Positions 26,237-34,901 of a stretch of 64,000 nt of DNA are shown in pieces. The translations under genes and the position numbers were made by a program. Origin of the DNA: 40CM-4-69-5 sp036556905 (GTDB taxonomy: Bacteria > Methylomirabilota > Methylomirabilia > Rokubacteriales > CSP1-6). The stretch spans positions 21,964-85,963 of the forward strand of contig DATBIM010000018.1 in NCBI GenBank assembly GCA_036556905.1, in the 5' to 3' direction. Numbering within the stretch: position 1 is the first letter of the stretch; each line of letters begins with the position of its first letter. The notes under the pieces are model-generated. The model ran no database searches and was not told the DNA's origin. It worked only from the letters and a program-made list of their open reading frames with translations.

Positions 26237-26581
26237 ATGAAGGGGATGCACGTATCCGTCGCGCTGGTCACTCTGCTGATCGTCACCCTGGGCTCGGCCC
26301 TGGCCCAGACGTCCACGCCGAAGATCGATCCACCCCCCGAGGAGCCGATGGCGCGCATGATGACCATGATGGAGAAGATGCAGGCCGACATGCAGCAGAT
26401 GCAGAAACAGATCGACGGCATGCAGGGCAAGGGCATGTCCGGCATGGGCCCCATGCACGACCGGATGGGTCACATGATGATGATGATGGGCGACACCCGC
26501 AAGATGATGGAGCATCACCGAGCCGAGATGCGGGCCCAGTGCCCGGCCTTCAAAGGCTCGGCCCCCGCGCCGGGAAAGTGA
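26237..26581 (+). CDS. Secreted Met/His-rich small protein
   Basis: The 114-residue product has a Sec signal peptide (residues 1-23, cleavage after LAQ or SALA) and a mature part that is about one quarter methionine, with runs such as MMTMMEKMQADMQQMQKQ and MGHMMMMMGD plus several histidines. Methionine-rich secreted segments often bind Cu(I); the heptad-like MQ repeats could also form a helix. The start is ATG 26237, with GGAGG seven bases upstream. The stop overlaps the next start (TGATG). No named family is recognised. Confidence 0.8.
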   Translation: MKGMHVSVALVTLLIVTLGSALAQTSTPKIDPPPEEPMARMMTMMEKMQADMQQMQKQIDGMQGKGMSGMGPMHDRMGHMMMMMGDTRKMMEHHRAEMRAQCPAFKGSAPAPGK

Positions 26582-27699
26582 TGGCGTCGTCGCCGATCGG
26601 TCGCGAGGCGCTCACGAGCTATCTCGCGGACGTCCTTGGCGACTCCGTCGAGGTCGTGGCCTTGCGGCCCCTCGGCGACAAAGAAGCCGGTGTCGACGAT
26701 CCCAAGGGCTTCGGCTACGGCGTGCCCTTCGAGGTCGAGTGTCTCAGCGGGGGCCGCGTGCGCTCCCTGGTGGTCTCGCGCACCCGCCCGGTGCAGGGCT
26801 TCGGCCACGACTATCCGGCCGACCGGGCCTGGCAGGCGCTGTTCGGCCACACCGCCTACAACAGCTTCCCCCGCCATGCCCGCAGCGTCGATGTAGGAGT
26901 GGTGCGGACCTCGGGCCAGCTCGGCTCGGTGGCCGACGCGACCGAGTTCTTCCAGCTCGTGGAGAAGGTCGAAGGAACCCTCTACTGGCGCGATCTCGAT
27001 CGCCTGTTGGACGAGCCCGTGGACGAGCCCGACATCGCCCGGGCCGAGGCCCTCGCCCGGTTCCTGGCCGAGGCCCACCGGGTCAAGCGTGATGAGCCGA
27101 CGCTCTACCAGCGACGGATCCGCGAGCTGGTCGGCCACGGCGAGTGCCTGATGGGAATCCTCGACAGCTATCCGCACCCCTACGTCCTGCTGCCTCCCTC
27201 GGTCTGCGAGGAGCTCGAGCAAACCGCCGTGTCCTGGCGCTGGCGACTCCGCCAACGCGCGCACCGCCTGTCGCGAACCCATGGCGACTTCCACCCCTGG
27301 AACATCCTCTTCCGCGAGGGCAGCGAGTTTTCGCTGCTCGACCGCAGCCGGGGCGAGTGGGGCGAGCCGGCCGACGACGTGACCGCGCTCGGGGTGAACT
27401 ATCTCTTCTTCGGGCTGCGTCGGGCGGCGCAGACGGCGGCCTCGGGCACACCGGAGCCGTTCGTGAGCCTTTTCCGGGTCTTCCTGGAGACATACCTGCG
27501 TGAGTCGCGCGATCACGAGATCCTGGAAGTCCTGCCGCCCTTCTTCGCCTTCCGGGCTCTCGTCATCGCCCACCCCCGCTGGTACCCGGACCTGTCGAGC
27601 ACGGTCCGCCAGGCCCTGATCCGGTTCGCACGCCGGATGATGGCCGATACCCGCTTCGATCCGGGCGACGTCCGCGAGCTTCTGGCGATGACGCCGTGA
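26581..27699 (+). CDS. Aminoglycoside phosphotransferase (APH) family kinase
   Basis: This 372-residue protein has the APH/choline-kinase fold motifs: the catalytic loop HGDFHPWNILF near residue 237 and the metal-binding LLDRSRGEWGEP soon after. The real substrate of such chromosomal APH-like proteins is usually unknown. It is followed, with a GTGA overlap, by a tandem APS-kinase-like P-loop protein. In M. tuberculosis Rv2004c the same two kinds of domain are fused in one DosR-regulated protein, so these two genes probably work together. Confidence 0.88.
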   Translation: MASSPIGREALTSYLADVLGDSVEVVALRPLGDKEAGVDDPKGFGYGVPFEVECLSGGRVRSLVVSRTRPVQGFGHDYPADRAWQALFGHTAYNSFPRHARSVDVGVVRTSGQLGSVADATEFFQLVEKVEGTLYWRDLDRLLDEPVDEPDIARAEALARFLAEAHRVKRDEPTLYQRRIRELVGHGECLMGILDSYPHPYVLLPPSVCEELEQTAVSWRWRLRQRAHRLSRTHGDFHPWNILFREGSEFSLLDRSRGEWGEPADDVTALGVNYLFFGLRRAAQTAASGTPEPFVSLFRVFLETYLRESRDHEILEVLPPFFAFRALVIAHPRWYPDLSSTVRQALIRFARRMMADTRFDPGDVRELLAMTP

Positions 27700-28829
27700 G
27701 CTGGGCGGTCTGGGTCACCGGCCTGCCGGGCAGCGGCAAATCCGTCGTGGCCCGGGCGCTGGCCTCCCGGCTGGCCGACCTCGGCCATCCTGCCGTCGTG
27801 CTCGAGCTGGACGCCATCCGCAAACTCCTCACGCCCACGCCCTCCTATACCGACTGGGAACGCGACCTCGTGTACCGCGCGCTCGTGTACATGGCTCGGA
27901 CCCTCACGAGCTGCGGCGTTCCCGTCATCATCGATGCCACTGCTCACCGGCGAGTCTGGCGCGACCTGGCGCGAAGCGTGATCTCCCGCTTCGCCGAGAT
28001 CCAGCTCGTCTGTCCGCTCGACGTGTGTCGCGCGCGCGAAGCCGAACGCCCGCGGGGGAACGCCCCCGCCGGCATCTATGCGGCAGCGGGACAGCCTGGC
28101 GGCACGGTGCCTGGCGTCGATGTGCCCTACGAGCCCGCGCTCGATCCCGAGATCGTGGTGGACACGGTCCGCGACGATGTCCCGACGGCCGTCGCCAGGA
28201 TCGTCCCCATCGTGCTCAAGCTCGCCGCCGGGAGCGCCGAGGGATCCCGCCCCCAGCCCGGAGCGGGCTGGGCCATGTGGGTGACCGGGCTGCCCGGGAG
28301 CGGCAAGACCACGCTGGCCTCCGGTGTCGCCGAGGGACTGTCCGCGCTGGGCCTCGCCGTCGTCTTGCTGGAGCTGGTGGAATTGCACGATTTCATGCTC
28401 GGCGGTCGGACGGGGACGCCGGCCGAGGAGGACATCGTTCATCGCGCGCTGGTCGGCACCGCCAAGCTCCTCACCGATGCCGGCCTTCCCGTCGTCATCG
28501 ACGCCACGGCGCGGCGCCGCGAATGGCGGCAACTGGCGCGCCAGCTGATCCAGCACTTCGCCGAGGTCCAGCTGATCTGCCCGCCCGAGATCTGCACGGA
28601 ACGGGAACGCGTGGTGCGGTGGACGCCGGCCGTCTGTGCCCAGGGAGGGCGTCGCAAGAGTCTCGCGGCAGCCCCCGATATCGTCGTCGCCTACGAGCCG
28701 GCTCTGGACGCCGAGCTCACGCTGTATACCGACGTCCGGGCCGTCTGGAACGTGGTGTACGAGGCCATCGGCCTGGCCCGCCGGCTGCATCACCATGCCG
28801 CCGGCTCACGGTCGGCGACGACTCCATGA
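27696..28829 (+). CDS. Tandem adenylylsulfate-kinase-like (CysC-type) P-loop protein
   Basis: The 377-residue protein is an internal duplication. Each half begins with the same pattern (WAVWVTGLPGSGKSVVA near residue 2 and WAMWVTGLPGSGKTTLA near residue 190) and contains the VIIDAT / VVIDAT strand followed by a lid with RxxWR or RREWRQ. Both P-loops are intact. APS-kinase-like folds often phosphorylate small molecules other than APS, and no sulfate-activation gene is near. The duplication and its coupling to an APH-like kinase point to an unknown phosphorylation system. Confidence 0.85.
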   Translation: MSWAVWVTGLPGSGKSVVARALASRLADLGHPAVVLELDAIRKLLTPTPSYTDWERDLVYRALVYMARTLTSCGVPVIIDATAHRRVWRDLARSVISRFAEIQLVCPLDVCRAREAERPRGNAPAGIYAAAGQPGGTVPGVDVPYEPALDPEIVVDTVRDDVPTAVARIVPIVLKLAAGSAEGSRPQPGAGWAMWVTGLPGSGKTTLASGVAEGLSALGLAVVLLELVELHDFMLGGRTGTPAEEDIVHRALVGTAKLLTDAGLPVVIDATARRREWRQLARQLIQHFAEVQLICPPEICTERERVVRWTPAVCAQGGRRKSLAAAPDIVVAYEPALDAELTLYTDVRAVWNVVYEAIGLARRLHHHAAGSRSATTP

Positions 28830-29224
28830 CGCGCGACGGACGGCCGCCCTCCATCCTGATCGTCGACGACGAGGCCGATCTGGCCGCCACCTGCGCGCGG
28901 CTGCTGCAGCGCCGAGGGTATGCCGTGGCCTCGGCCGGCTCGCGGCAGGAAGGTCTGGCCACCCTGGCCATCGCGCAGTACGACCTCGTGGTCGCCGACC
29001 TCCGCCTTCCCGACGGCAGTGGCCTCGATGTCGTGCGGGCCGCCCGGACACAGCCGGTGCCCCGCCCGGTCATCGTCATCACGGGGTTCGGCTCGGAGGG
29101 GACCCGTCAGGAGGCGCAGACGGCGGGCGCCTCGGCGTTCCTGGCCAAGCCGTTCTCCCTGCTCGAGTTCGCCGAGCTCGTCGAGCGGCTGCTGGCTGCC
29201 CCCGATTCCGGCCCCCACCGCTGA
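28826..29224 (+). CDS. Stand-alone response regulator receiver (REC) protein
   Basis: This 132-residue protein is a CheY-like receiver with the acidic pair VDDEAD, the phospho-acceptor Asp in VVADLRLPDGSG, the conserved Thr (VITGFG) and Lys (AKPFSLLEF). There is no output domain. It may compete for phosphoryl groups with the NtrC-type regulator or act by protein contact. The ATG overlaps the previous stop (ATGA). Confidence 0.92.
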   Translation: MTRDGRPPSILIVDDEADLAATCARLLQRRGYAVASAGSRQEGLATLAIAQYDLVVADLRLPDGSGLDVVRAARTQPVPRPVIVITGFGSEGTRQEAQTAGASAFLAKPFSLLEFAELVERLLAAPDSGPHR

Positions 29225-29231
29225 CGGGCGG

Positions 29232-30728
29232 GTGCCCACCACGACCGGCGGGCGAGAGCGGGAGGCTCTCGGGCGCGCCCGACGCCCGCTGGGGCTCGTG
29301 GCCGGACCCCTGCTGTTCCTCCTCGTCCTGGCCGTCCCGGTGCCGGGGCTCGGGCGCGAGGCCCACGCGCTGCTCGCCGTGTTCGTATGGACGGTGGCCT
29401 ACTGGGTCACCGAGGCGCTCCCGGTCGCCGCCACCGCGCTGCTGTCCTCCCTGCTCGCCATCCTGCTCGGGATCGCGCCGGCCGCCCGGGTGCTGGCGCC
29501 CTACGCCGACCCCATCGTCTTTCTCTTCATCGGCAGCTTCATGCTGGCCGAGGCCATGAAGAGCAGCGAGCTCGACCGCCGGCTGGCCTTCGCGCTCTTG
29601 CGCCGGCGGTGGGCAACCCGATCCCCAGCTCGCCTCATGCTGGCCCTGGGCGTGGTGACCTGCGGCCTCTCCCTCTGGATGAGCAATACCGCCACCACGG
29701 CCATCATGCTTCCGGTGGGGGTGGGAGTCCTGCGCGCGCTCGGGGAGACGGGCGGGCCCGGTCATCCCTTCACGGTCGGGTTGCTCCTGATGCTGACGTG
29801 GTCGTCCTCGGTCGCCGTGGGCGTTCCGGTGGGCTCGCCCCCCAACCTGATCGCCATCGGCATGATCCGCGATCTCACCGACCGTCGGCTCACCTTCTTC
29901 GACTGGGTCGCCGTCACCCTGCCGCTCACGGTGGCGATGCTGCTGCTGTGCTGGCTGATCCTCGCCCGTCTCTACCCGGGCGCGCCTCGCTCGCCGGAGC
30001 ACCTGCAGGCCTACGTGGCCGCCGAGGGCCAGCGCCTCGGCCCCTGGACCCGGGCTCAGGCCAACGTGTTCTTCGTGTTCCTGTTGGCCGCGCTGCTCTG
30101 GATGCTGCCGGGCGCCGTCGCCCTGCTCGCCTCACCGACCGCGACCCTGCCGCGCTTCTTCGAGCGGCACCTGCCCGAGTCCGCGGTCGCACTGGGCGCC
30201 GCCCTGCTCCTGTTCCTGCTGCCGACCGACTTCAGGCGGGGCGAGTTCACGATCACCTGGGCGCAAGCCGCGCGCATCGACTGGGGCACGATCCTCCTCT
30301 TCGGTGGCGGGCTGGCCCTGGGCAAGCTCATGTTCGAGACGGGGCTGGCCCGGGCCATCGGGAACGGGGCCATGCGCCTGGCCGGCGCCGACAGCCTCTG
30401 GGCGCTCACCGCGGTGGCCATCGTCATCGGCGTCGTGCTGTCCGAGACTTCATCGAACACGGCCTCGGCCAGCATGGTGGTGCCCATCGTCATCGCGGTG
30501 GCCCAGAGCGCCGGGGTGAGCCCGATCCCTCCCGCGCTCGGCGCCGCGCTGGGGGCGAGCTTCGGGTTCATGCTGCCGGTCTCCACGCCGCCGAACGCGA
30601 TCATCTACGGTTCCGGGCTCGTCCCGCTCCGGGAGATGATCCGGTCGGGAATCTACCTGGACGTGGCCGGGACGATCCTCATCTGGCTGGGCCTCCGGAT
30701 GCTCTGCCCGCTGTTCGGGGTCATGTAG
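29232..30728 (+). CDS. SLC13/DASS-family anion or dicarboxylate transporter
   Basis: The 498-residue protein has about twelve membrane helices and both Ser-Asn-Thr motifs of the DASS family: MSNTATTAIMLPVG in the first half and SETSSNTASASMVVP in the second. The family moves sulfate, succinate, citrate or similar anions with Na+. The start is GTG 29232, where the frame leaves the REC gene; the Shine-Dalgarno is weak. It is the last gene of the operon that begins at 23985. Confidence 0.88.
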   Translation: MPTTTGGREREALGRARRPLGLVAGPLLFLLVLAVPVPGLGREAHALLAVFVWTVAYWVTEALPVAATALLSSLLAILLGIAPAARVLAPYADPIVFLFIGSFMLAEAMKSSELDRRLAFALLRRRWATRSPARLMLALGVVTCGLSLWMSNTATTAIMLPVGVGVLRALGETGGPGHPFTVGLLLMLTWSSSVAVGVPVGSPPNLIAIGMIRDLTDRRLTFFDWVAVTLPLTVAMLLLCWLILARLYPGAPRSPEHLQAYVAAEGQRLGPWTRAQANVFFVFLLAALLWMLPGAVALLASPTATLPRFFERHLPESAVALGAALLLFLLPTDFRRGEFTITWAQAARIDWGTILLFGGGLALGKLMFETGLARAIGNGAMRLAGADSLWALTAVAIVIGVVLSETSSNTASASMVVPIVIAVAQSAGVSPIPPALGAALGASFGFMLPVSTPPNAIIYGSGLVPLREMIRSGIYLDVAGTILIWLGLRMLCPLFGVM

Positions 30729-30746
30729 CGCCGCCAGTGACGGCGC
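30728..30746 (+). terminator. Possible hairpin between convergent operons
   Basis: GCGCCG and CGGCGC can pair around a seven-base loop directly after the SLC13 stop. There is no following T-run, so an intrinsic terminator is uncertain. It lies between two converging operons, where a terminator is expected. Confidence 0.3.
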
Positions 30747-30751
30747 CGGCC

Positions 30752-30973
30752 TCAGCGCTTCTTGACCTTCGGCTTGGTGACCCCCCAGAGGACGCGGGGG
30801 CCTTCGGCGGCCTGCAGGAGCATCGTGTCTTTCCGGACGGCAACGTGAGCGGTCTTCTGGCGGCGGCGCACCTGCGGTGACGCGACGAGCTCCTGGGGAG
30901 GCTTGCCGGCCTTTGAGGATCGCGCGGGCTGTGGGCCCCGCTTCATCCGCGTCTTTTTCCTCCGCGTCTTCAT
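30752..30973 (-). CDS. Small highly basic protein, unknown
   Basis: The 73-residue product is strongly basic, with Lys/Arg clusters at both ends (MKTRRKKTRMKRG and KPKVKKR). No domain is recognised. AAGGAGAG upstream of the ATG supports translation, and it is the last gene of the HPF operon, 18 bases after a Usp. Such composition suggests binding to nucleic acid or the ribosome, which would suit an operon headed by a ribosome hibernation factor; that is inference. Confidence 0.7.
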   Translation of the reverse strand: MKTRRKKTRMKRGPQPARSSKAGKPPQELVASPQVRRRQKTAHVAVRKDTMLLQAAEGPRVLWGVTKPKVKKR

Positions 30974-30991
30974 GGTGTCTCTCCTTACCCG

Positions 30992-31450
30992 TCACTCCGG
31001 CGGGGTCGGGCGGACCGACAGCACAGGACAGGGAGCCAGGCGGATCACCCGGTCGGCCACGCTGCCGAGCACGGCCCGCTCGACCCCGCTACGACCTCGG
31101 GTGCCGATGACGATCAGGTCAGCGTCCCCGGCCGTGGTCACGATGTCCCGGTAGGGCACGCCCGTACGTAGCTCGACCCGCACGACGAGGCCGGCCGCGC
31201 GAGCCTCCCCGGCCCACTGCTCGAGCTTCTTCTGCGCCCAGTCACGCGCTGACTCGTAGACCTCGCGCACGCGGGCGCCGGCGAACGGCGACTCGGAGTA
31301 GAGCGGGGCCTCCACCAGGACGTGCAGCAGGACGAGCTCGGCCCCGAGGCGCCGGGCGAGCTCTCCGGCGGTCTTCCACGCCGCCTCGGAGGCGGCGGAA
31401 AAGTCGGTCGGCACCAGTATCCTGCCAAATGGCCCGGGCGGAGCGCTCAT
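30992..31450 (-). CDS. Universal stress protein (single UspA domain)
   Basis: This 152-residue UspA protein (GRILVPTDFSAASEAAW) has the intact ATP loop TRGRSGVERAVLGS. The ATG overlaps the stop of the CpgS-DUF6335 gene (ATGA at 31447-31450), which fixes the start. It is the fifth gene of the HPF operon. Confidence 0.92.
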   Translation of the reverse strand: MSAPPGPFGRILVPTDFSAASEAAWKTAGELARRLGAELVLLHVLVEAPLYSESPFAGARVREVYESARDWAQKKLEQWAGEARAAGLVVRVELRTGVPYRDIVTTAGDADLIVIGTRGRSGVERAVLGSVADRVIRLAPCPVLSVRPTPPE

Positions 31451-31833
31451 GCGCCATTGTCCTTCTTCTCGCGCTCGGCGGCCTGTCGCTCGAGATGCCA
31501 GTAGTGCCGGTCGCGCGTGCGCAACATCTCCTCCGACGTGCGCACCTCGGCATCCGCCCCCTGCTCCACGCCGAGGGCCCGGCCCAGCTCGTCGACGACG
31601 TCTTGATCGGGAGTCGCCACGCTTCCCCCGACCGCCTCCTCTCCCGTGCTCGTGGCCCGCTGCCAGTCCGCATCGACATCGCCGCCGGTGAGGATCGGGC
31701 TGCTCTCCGGGTGCGACAACCGCTCGGTCAGCAGCTCGCCCGTCTGGCCACCCTCGGGCGGCCTGGCCTGTCGTCGAGCCGGACGCTTGCGCTTCCCCTT
31801 GGGCCGCCCGCGCGCCTTCGATCGTGCCTTCAT
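31447..31833 (-). CDS. Probable internally initiated DUF6335-type protein (same frame as the fusion)
   Basis: Initiation at ATG 31833 would give a free 128-residue protein made of a basic start (MKARSKARGRPKGKRKRP) and the DUF6335-type domain. AGGAGG lies six bases upstream. DUF6335 proteins of about this size with a basic N-terminus exist as separate genes, so the CpgS-like gene may have lost its stop codon. Both forms may be made. Confidence 0.55.
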   Translation of the reverse strand: MKARSKARGRPKGKRKRPARRQARPPEGGQTGELLTERLSHPESSPILTGGDVDADWQRATSTGEEAVGGSVATPDQDVVDELGRALGVEQGADAEVRTSEEMLRTRDRHYWHLERQAAEREKKDNGA

Positions 31834-33162
31834 GTCCGTCCTCCTGTCGATGGTTGCGAGAAGTTCCGCCAGGCTTCCCGGCCGCACCTCCTCGAGCTCG
31901 TAGCGAACCCGCACGACCGGCTGGCGCACCCGGATGACCCGAGCGAGATCGATGGGCGTGCCGAGCAGCACGAGGTCGCAGTCCACCGCCGCGATCGTGG
32001 CCTCGAGGTCGGCCAACTGCGGACGGTTGTACCCCAGCGCGGGCAGGACCGGCCCGATGGTCGGGTAACGCGCGAAGGCGTGCCGGAGGTCGCCCCGGGC
32101 ATAGGGGCGAGGATCGACCAGCACGGCGCCGTACCGGCGTGCCGCGAGCGCCGCGGCGCCCCCGCCGAGGCCGCCGTGCGTGAGCGTCGGGCCGTCCTCG
32201 ACCGCCAGCACACGACGGCCGGCCAGCCGTCCGGGGTCGGCGACCGTGACGGGGAGCCGCGTGTCCACGATCCGCGCCCTCGGGTTGAGCGCCCGGATGC
32301 CTGTGCGCACGGTCTCCACGGACCCCGACGGGGCGGAGTCCTCCTTGACGATGACGGCCACATCGGCAGCGCGCAGGTTGGCCTCTCCCGGGTGATGGCG
32401 GCTCTCGTGGCCGGCCCGGTGTGGGTCCACCAGGCACAGGTGCAGCGCGGGCGTGAAGAACGGCAGATCGTTGTTGCCGCCATCCCACACGATGACGTCG
32501 GCCTCCCTCTCGGCGCGGGCCAGGATGGCGCCGTAGTCCACACCGGCATAGACCACACAGCCCGCTTCGAGGTGAGGCTCGTACTCCTCCCGCTCCTCGA
32601 TGGTGACGCCGGCGGCATCGAGGTCGGCCAGGGTCGCGAACCGTTGCACGCGGGAGGCCACCAGGTCGCCATAGGGCATCGGGTGGCGAACCACCACGAC
32701 GCGGCGCTCTTGCTCCCGCAAGATCCTGACGAAGTGCCGGCTCACCGCGCTCTTGCCGCAGCCGGTTCGGACCGAGCACACTGCCACCACCGGGATCGAG
32801 GTCGGCAGCATCGTACGGCGGGGGCCCAGGAGCGCGAAGTCGCTGCCGGCGGCCAGCGCCCGGCTGGCCAGGTGCATCACGTCCTCGTGACTCACATCGC
32901 TGTAGGCAAAGACCACCTCGTCCACCGCGAGCTCCCGGATCAGCCGCTCCAGGTGCTCCTCGGGCTCGATGGGAATCCCTCGGCGGTACCGGGGCCCGGC
33001 CAGGGCCGCCGGGTATCGACGCCCGGCGATGCCGGGGATCTGGGCGGCCGTGAAGGCGACGACCTCGGTGGCGGGGTCGTCGCGGTAGACCACGTTGAAG
33101 TTGTGAAAGTCACGCCCGGCCGCCCCCAGGATCAGGACCCGTCTGGCCTTGGCCGGGCTCAT
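31447..33162 (-). CDS. Cyclic 2,3-diphosphoglycerate synthetase-like GTPase fused to a DUF6335-type domain
   Basis: The 571-residue product has a CpgS-like (COG2403) part of about 440 residues: a Rossmann start RRVLILGAAGRDFHNFN and a P-loop VRTGCGKSAVSRH followed by HPMPYGDL. After a Lys/Arg-rich linker comes a C-terminal region (ILTGGDVDADWQRA, TPDQDVVDELG) that I recognise as DUF6335-like. In methanogens CpgS makes an unusual phosphate compound; bacterial homologues are uncharacterised. The ATG at 33162 overlaps the lipoprotein stop (ATGA). No stop separates the two parts, yet a strong Shine-Dalgarno precedes an internal ATG at the junction. Confidence 0.8.
   Translation of the reverse strand: MSPAKARRVLILGAAGRDFHNFNVVYRDDPATEVVAFTAAQIPGIAGRRYPAALAGPRYRRGIPIEPEEHLERLIRELAVDEVVFAYSDVSHEDVMHLASRALAAGSDFALLGPRRTMLPTSIPVVAVCSVRTGCGKSAVSRHFVRILREQERRVVVVRHPMPYGDLVASRVQRFATLADLDAAGVTIEEREEYEPHLEAGCVVYAGVDYGAILARAEREADVIVWDGGNNDLPFFTPALHLCLVDPHRAGHESRHHPGEANLRAADVAVIVKEDSAPSGSVETVRTGIRALNPRARIVDTRLPVTVADPGRLAGRRVLAVEDGPTLTHGGLGGGAAALAARRYGAVLVDPRPYARGDLRHAFARYPTIGPVLPALGYNRPQLADLEATIAAVDCDLVLLGTPIDLARVIRVRQPVVRVRYELEEVRPGSLAELLATIDRRTDMKARSKARGRPKGKRKRPARRQARPPEGGQTGELLTERLSHPESSPILTGGDVDADWQRATSTGEEAVGGSVATPDQDVVDELGRALGVEQGADAEVRTSEEMLRTRDRHYWHLERQAAEREKKDNGA
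31840..31845 (-). promoter_or_regulatory. Internal Shine-Dalgarno (AGGAGG) within the CpgS-DUF6335 ORF
   Basis: A perfect AGGAGG with a six-base spacer precedes the in-frame ATG at 31833, at the exact boundary between the two domains. It is better than the ribosome-binding sites of most genes in this operon. Confidence 0.65.
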
Positions 33163-33752
33163 GGCGCGTGGGGAGCCGGGGCCACGTACGGATACCAGCC
33201 ATACGGGTACCACCCGAAGCGGTCGCCGTAGATGACCCAGGTCGGCTCCAGAGGAGCGCGGGGCACCAGCCGGGCCTCACGCAGCTCACGCACCCACGCC
33301 GCCTCATCCTCGAGGCTGGCCGCGACGAAGGCTCGGATCGGGGCCGGCAGGCCGTCGAACGCCAGCACGTCGAGGGCCCGGCCGACCTGGGCGTTCAGCC
33401 TGGCGTGAAGCGGCAGTGACCGCAGCGCACCCAGGTGCTCGCGGGCCCCCGCATCGTCGCCCAGCTTCAGGTAACTGAGCGCCAGGAAGAGACGCGCGTC
33501 CGGATTTCGAGGCTCGGCGCTCACGACCGGCGCCAGGGTGCGGGCGGCCTCATCGAAGTCGTGGAGCTGGTAGAGACACAGGCCGAGCCCGAAGCGCGCG
33601 TCGGCCCGCTCCTCGTGGGCCAGGGCCTGGCGGAAGTGGTGCGCCGCTTCCTCGCAGCGGCCCTGGCGCAACGCCGCCTGCCCCTGGCCCAGGGCGGTCG
33701 TGCACCCGGTGAGCAGGGCGAGGCCCATCACGAGCCACACCTCGGTCCGCAT
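33159..33752 (-). CDS. TPR-repeat lipoprotein
   Basis: The 197-residue protein has a lipoprotein signal with lipobox LLTGC (Cys17) and then about three TPR-like helical pairs (GRCEEAAHHFRQALAHE, HDFDEAARTLAPVVSAEP, LKLGDDAGAREHLGALR). The C-terminus ends in an aromatic stretch (RFGWYPYGWYPYVAP). It is predicted to be anchored in the membrane facing the periplasm as a protein-binding scaffold. It is the third gene of the HPF operon. Confidence 0.85.
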   Translation of the reverse strand: MRTEVWLVMGLALLTGCTTALGQGQAALRQGRCEEAAHHFRQALAHEERADARFGLGLCLYQLHDFDEAARTLAPVVSAEPRNPDARLFLALSYLKLGDDAGAREHLGALRSLPLHARLNAQVGRALDVLAFDGLPAPIRAFVAASLEDEAAWVRELREARLVPRAPLEPTWVIYGDRFGWYPYGWYPYVAPAPHAP

Positions 33753-33765
33753 GACTGATCCCGGT

Positions 33766-34890
33766 TCAGAGCGGGTACCGGAGCAGGGCGGCCATTCCGC
33801 CGGCCCGCTCGAGCGCCCTGTGGGCGTCGATCACGGAGATCTCGCCGCCGGCCGTCACGACGCGGTCGACCACCGCGTCGCCCAGGCGCACCGGCTTCGT
33901 GGGACCGCCGCACGCCCGACACGTCGCGGCCTCCCCGGGCTGCACGGCCGCGCACCGGGTGCAGATCGTGCCCGCGGCGGAGAACCCCTTGAGCAGGTAG
34001 AGGCGACGCACCGCTCCCCGGCCTGCCGCGTGGAGCGTGCCCTCGACGCCGGCGATCGCCTGTCCGCCCTTGGCGGCCTCGGTGAGGACGTCGTCCACCA
34101 TCCGTCCCTGCTCGCTGAGGCCCAGCCGAGCCAGCAGGCCGGTGGCCCGATCGGCCAGGGCGCTGGCCGTCTCATAGCGAGCGGCAGGGATAGTGCCGGC
34201 AACGCTGCCGGCCAGGGTCGTCGGCAGGCGCGAGCTGAACACGGCGACGATTCGATCCTCGCCAGCCAGGACGATGCGCACGCCGCCCTCCTGCCTCGAG
34301 AGCTCCGACAAGGCTTCGACGACCGCCTCGAAATGCTGGTCGCGGTGGGCCTCCACGTGCTTCTGGTACCTGGACTGAGCCATGAGCGCCCAGCCTCCGC
34401 GGTCGTGGCGCCCCGGCACACCGTGTTCGAGCATCACCTCGTCGCCCCGGCCACCGGAGTCGATGGGGATGAGGCGGGCATGGTTGCCGTCAATGAAGAC
34501 CACGATGGCCGGGGGCGCCTCGTGGGCGAGGGCGGCCAGCGGGGTCAGCAGGGGTCGCTCCGCCACCACGAAGGTGTTCTCGAAGGGGACACGGACCGTG
34601 AGAACCTCGCGCAAACCGAGGGGGTTACAGGCGAAGAGCGCGACCCCGTCGGCGTCGGGGCGCATCGCCTGCTCGACGAGCCGCTCGCCCTGCTCCTCGA
34701 TCCAGTCGAGGTCGGCGCGCAGCTCGGCCCCCGCCCCCGTCCGGGCTTCGCGAAGGCCGTTCTTGAGGAACACCCGCACCCGCCCCCGCTGGTGCTCGTC
34801 GGTCCAGCGGGTATCGAGATAGACACTTACCACCGGCGACGTGGCGCCGCCGAGCCGGGCCAGCGCATTCACCCGCTCACGCAGCTGCAT
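33766..34890 (-). CDS. eRF1/Vms1-like (baeRF family) protein with zinc ribbon
   Basis: The 374-residue protein resembles the bacterial release-factor-1-like (baeRF) group: an N-terminal domain (SPVVSVYLDTRWTDEHQ), a middle domain ending FSSRLPTTL, and a C-terminal L7Ae-like part with a zinc ribbon (CTRCAAVQPGEAATCRACGG). Such proteins are thought to act on ribosomes or peptidyl-tRNA. It follows HPF, and the pair suggests ribosome parking and rescue. GAGGA six bases upstream supports ATG 34890; GTG 34905, which overlaps the HPF stop, is the alternative. Confidence 0.8.
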   Translation of the reverse strand: MQLRERVNALARLGGATSPVVSVYLDTRWTDEHQRGRVRVFLKNGLREARTGAGAELRADLDWIEEQGERLVEQAMRPDADGVALFACNPLGLREVLTVRVPFENTFVVAERPLLTPLAALAHEAPPAIVVFIDGNHARLIPIDSGGRGDEVMLEHGVPGRHDRGGWALMAQSRYQKHVEAHRDQHFEAVVEALSELSRQEGGVRIVLAGEDRIVAVFSSRLPTTLAGSVAGTIPAARYETASALADRATGLLARLGLSEQGRMVDDVLTEAAKGGQAIAGVEGTLHAAGRGAVRRLYLLKGFSAAGTICTRCAAVQPGEAATCRACGGPTKPVRLGDAVVDRVVTAGGEISVIDAHRALERAGGMAALLRYPL

Positions 34891-34901
34891 GGCGGCTGTC
34901 C

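Noticed and set aside
26581..27699. Antibiotic resistance gene (aminoglycoside phosphotransferase)
   Set aside because: Only the generic APH kinase motifs are present, and the operon context is stress metabolism; nothing indicates drug resistance.
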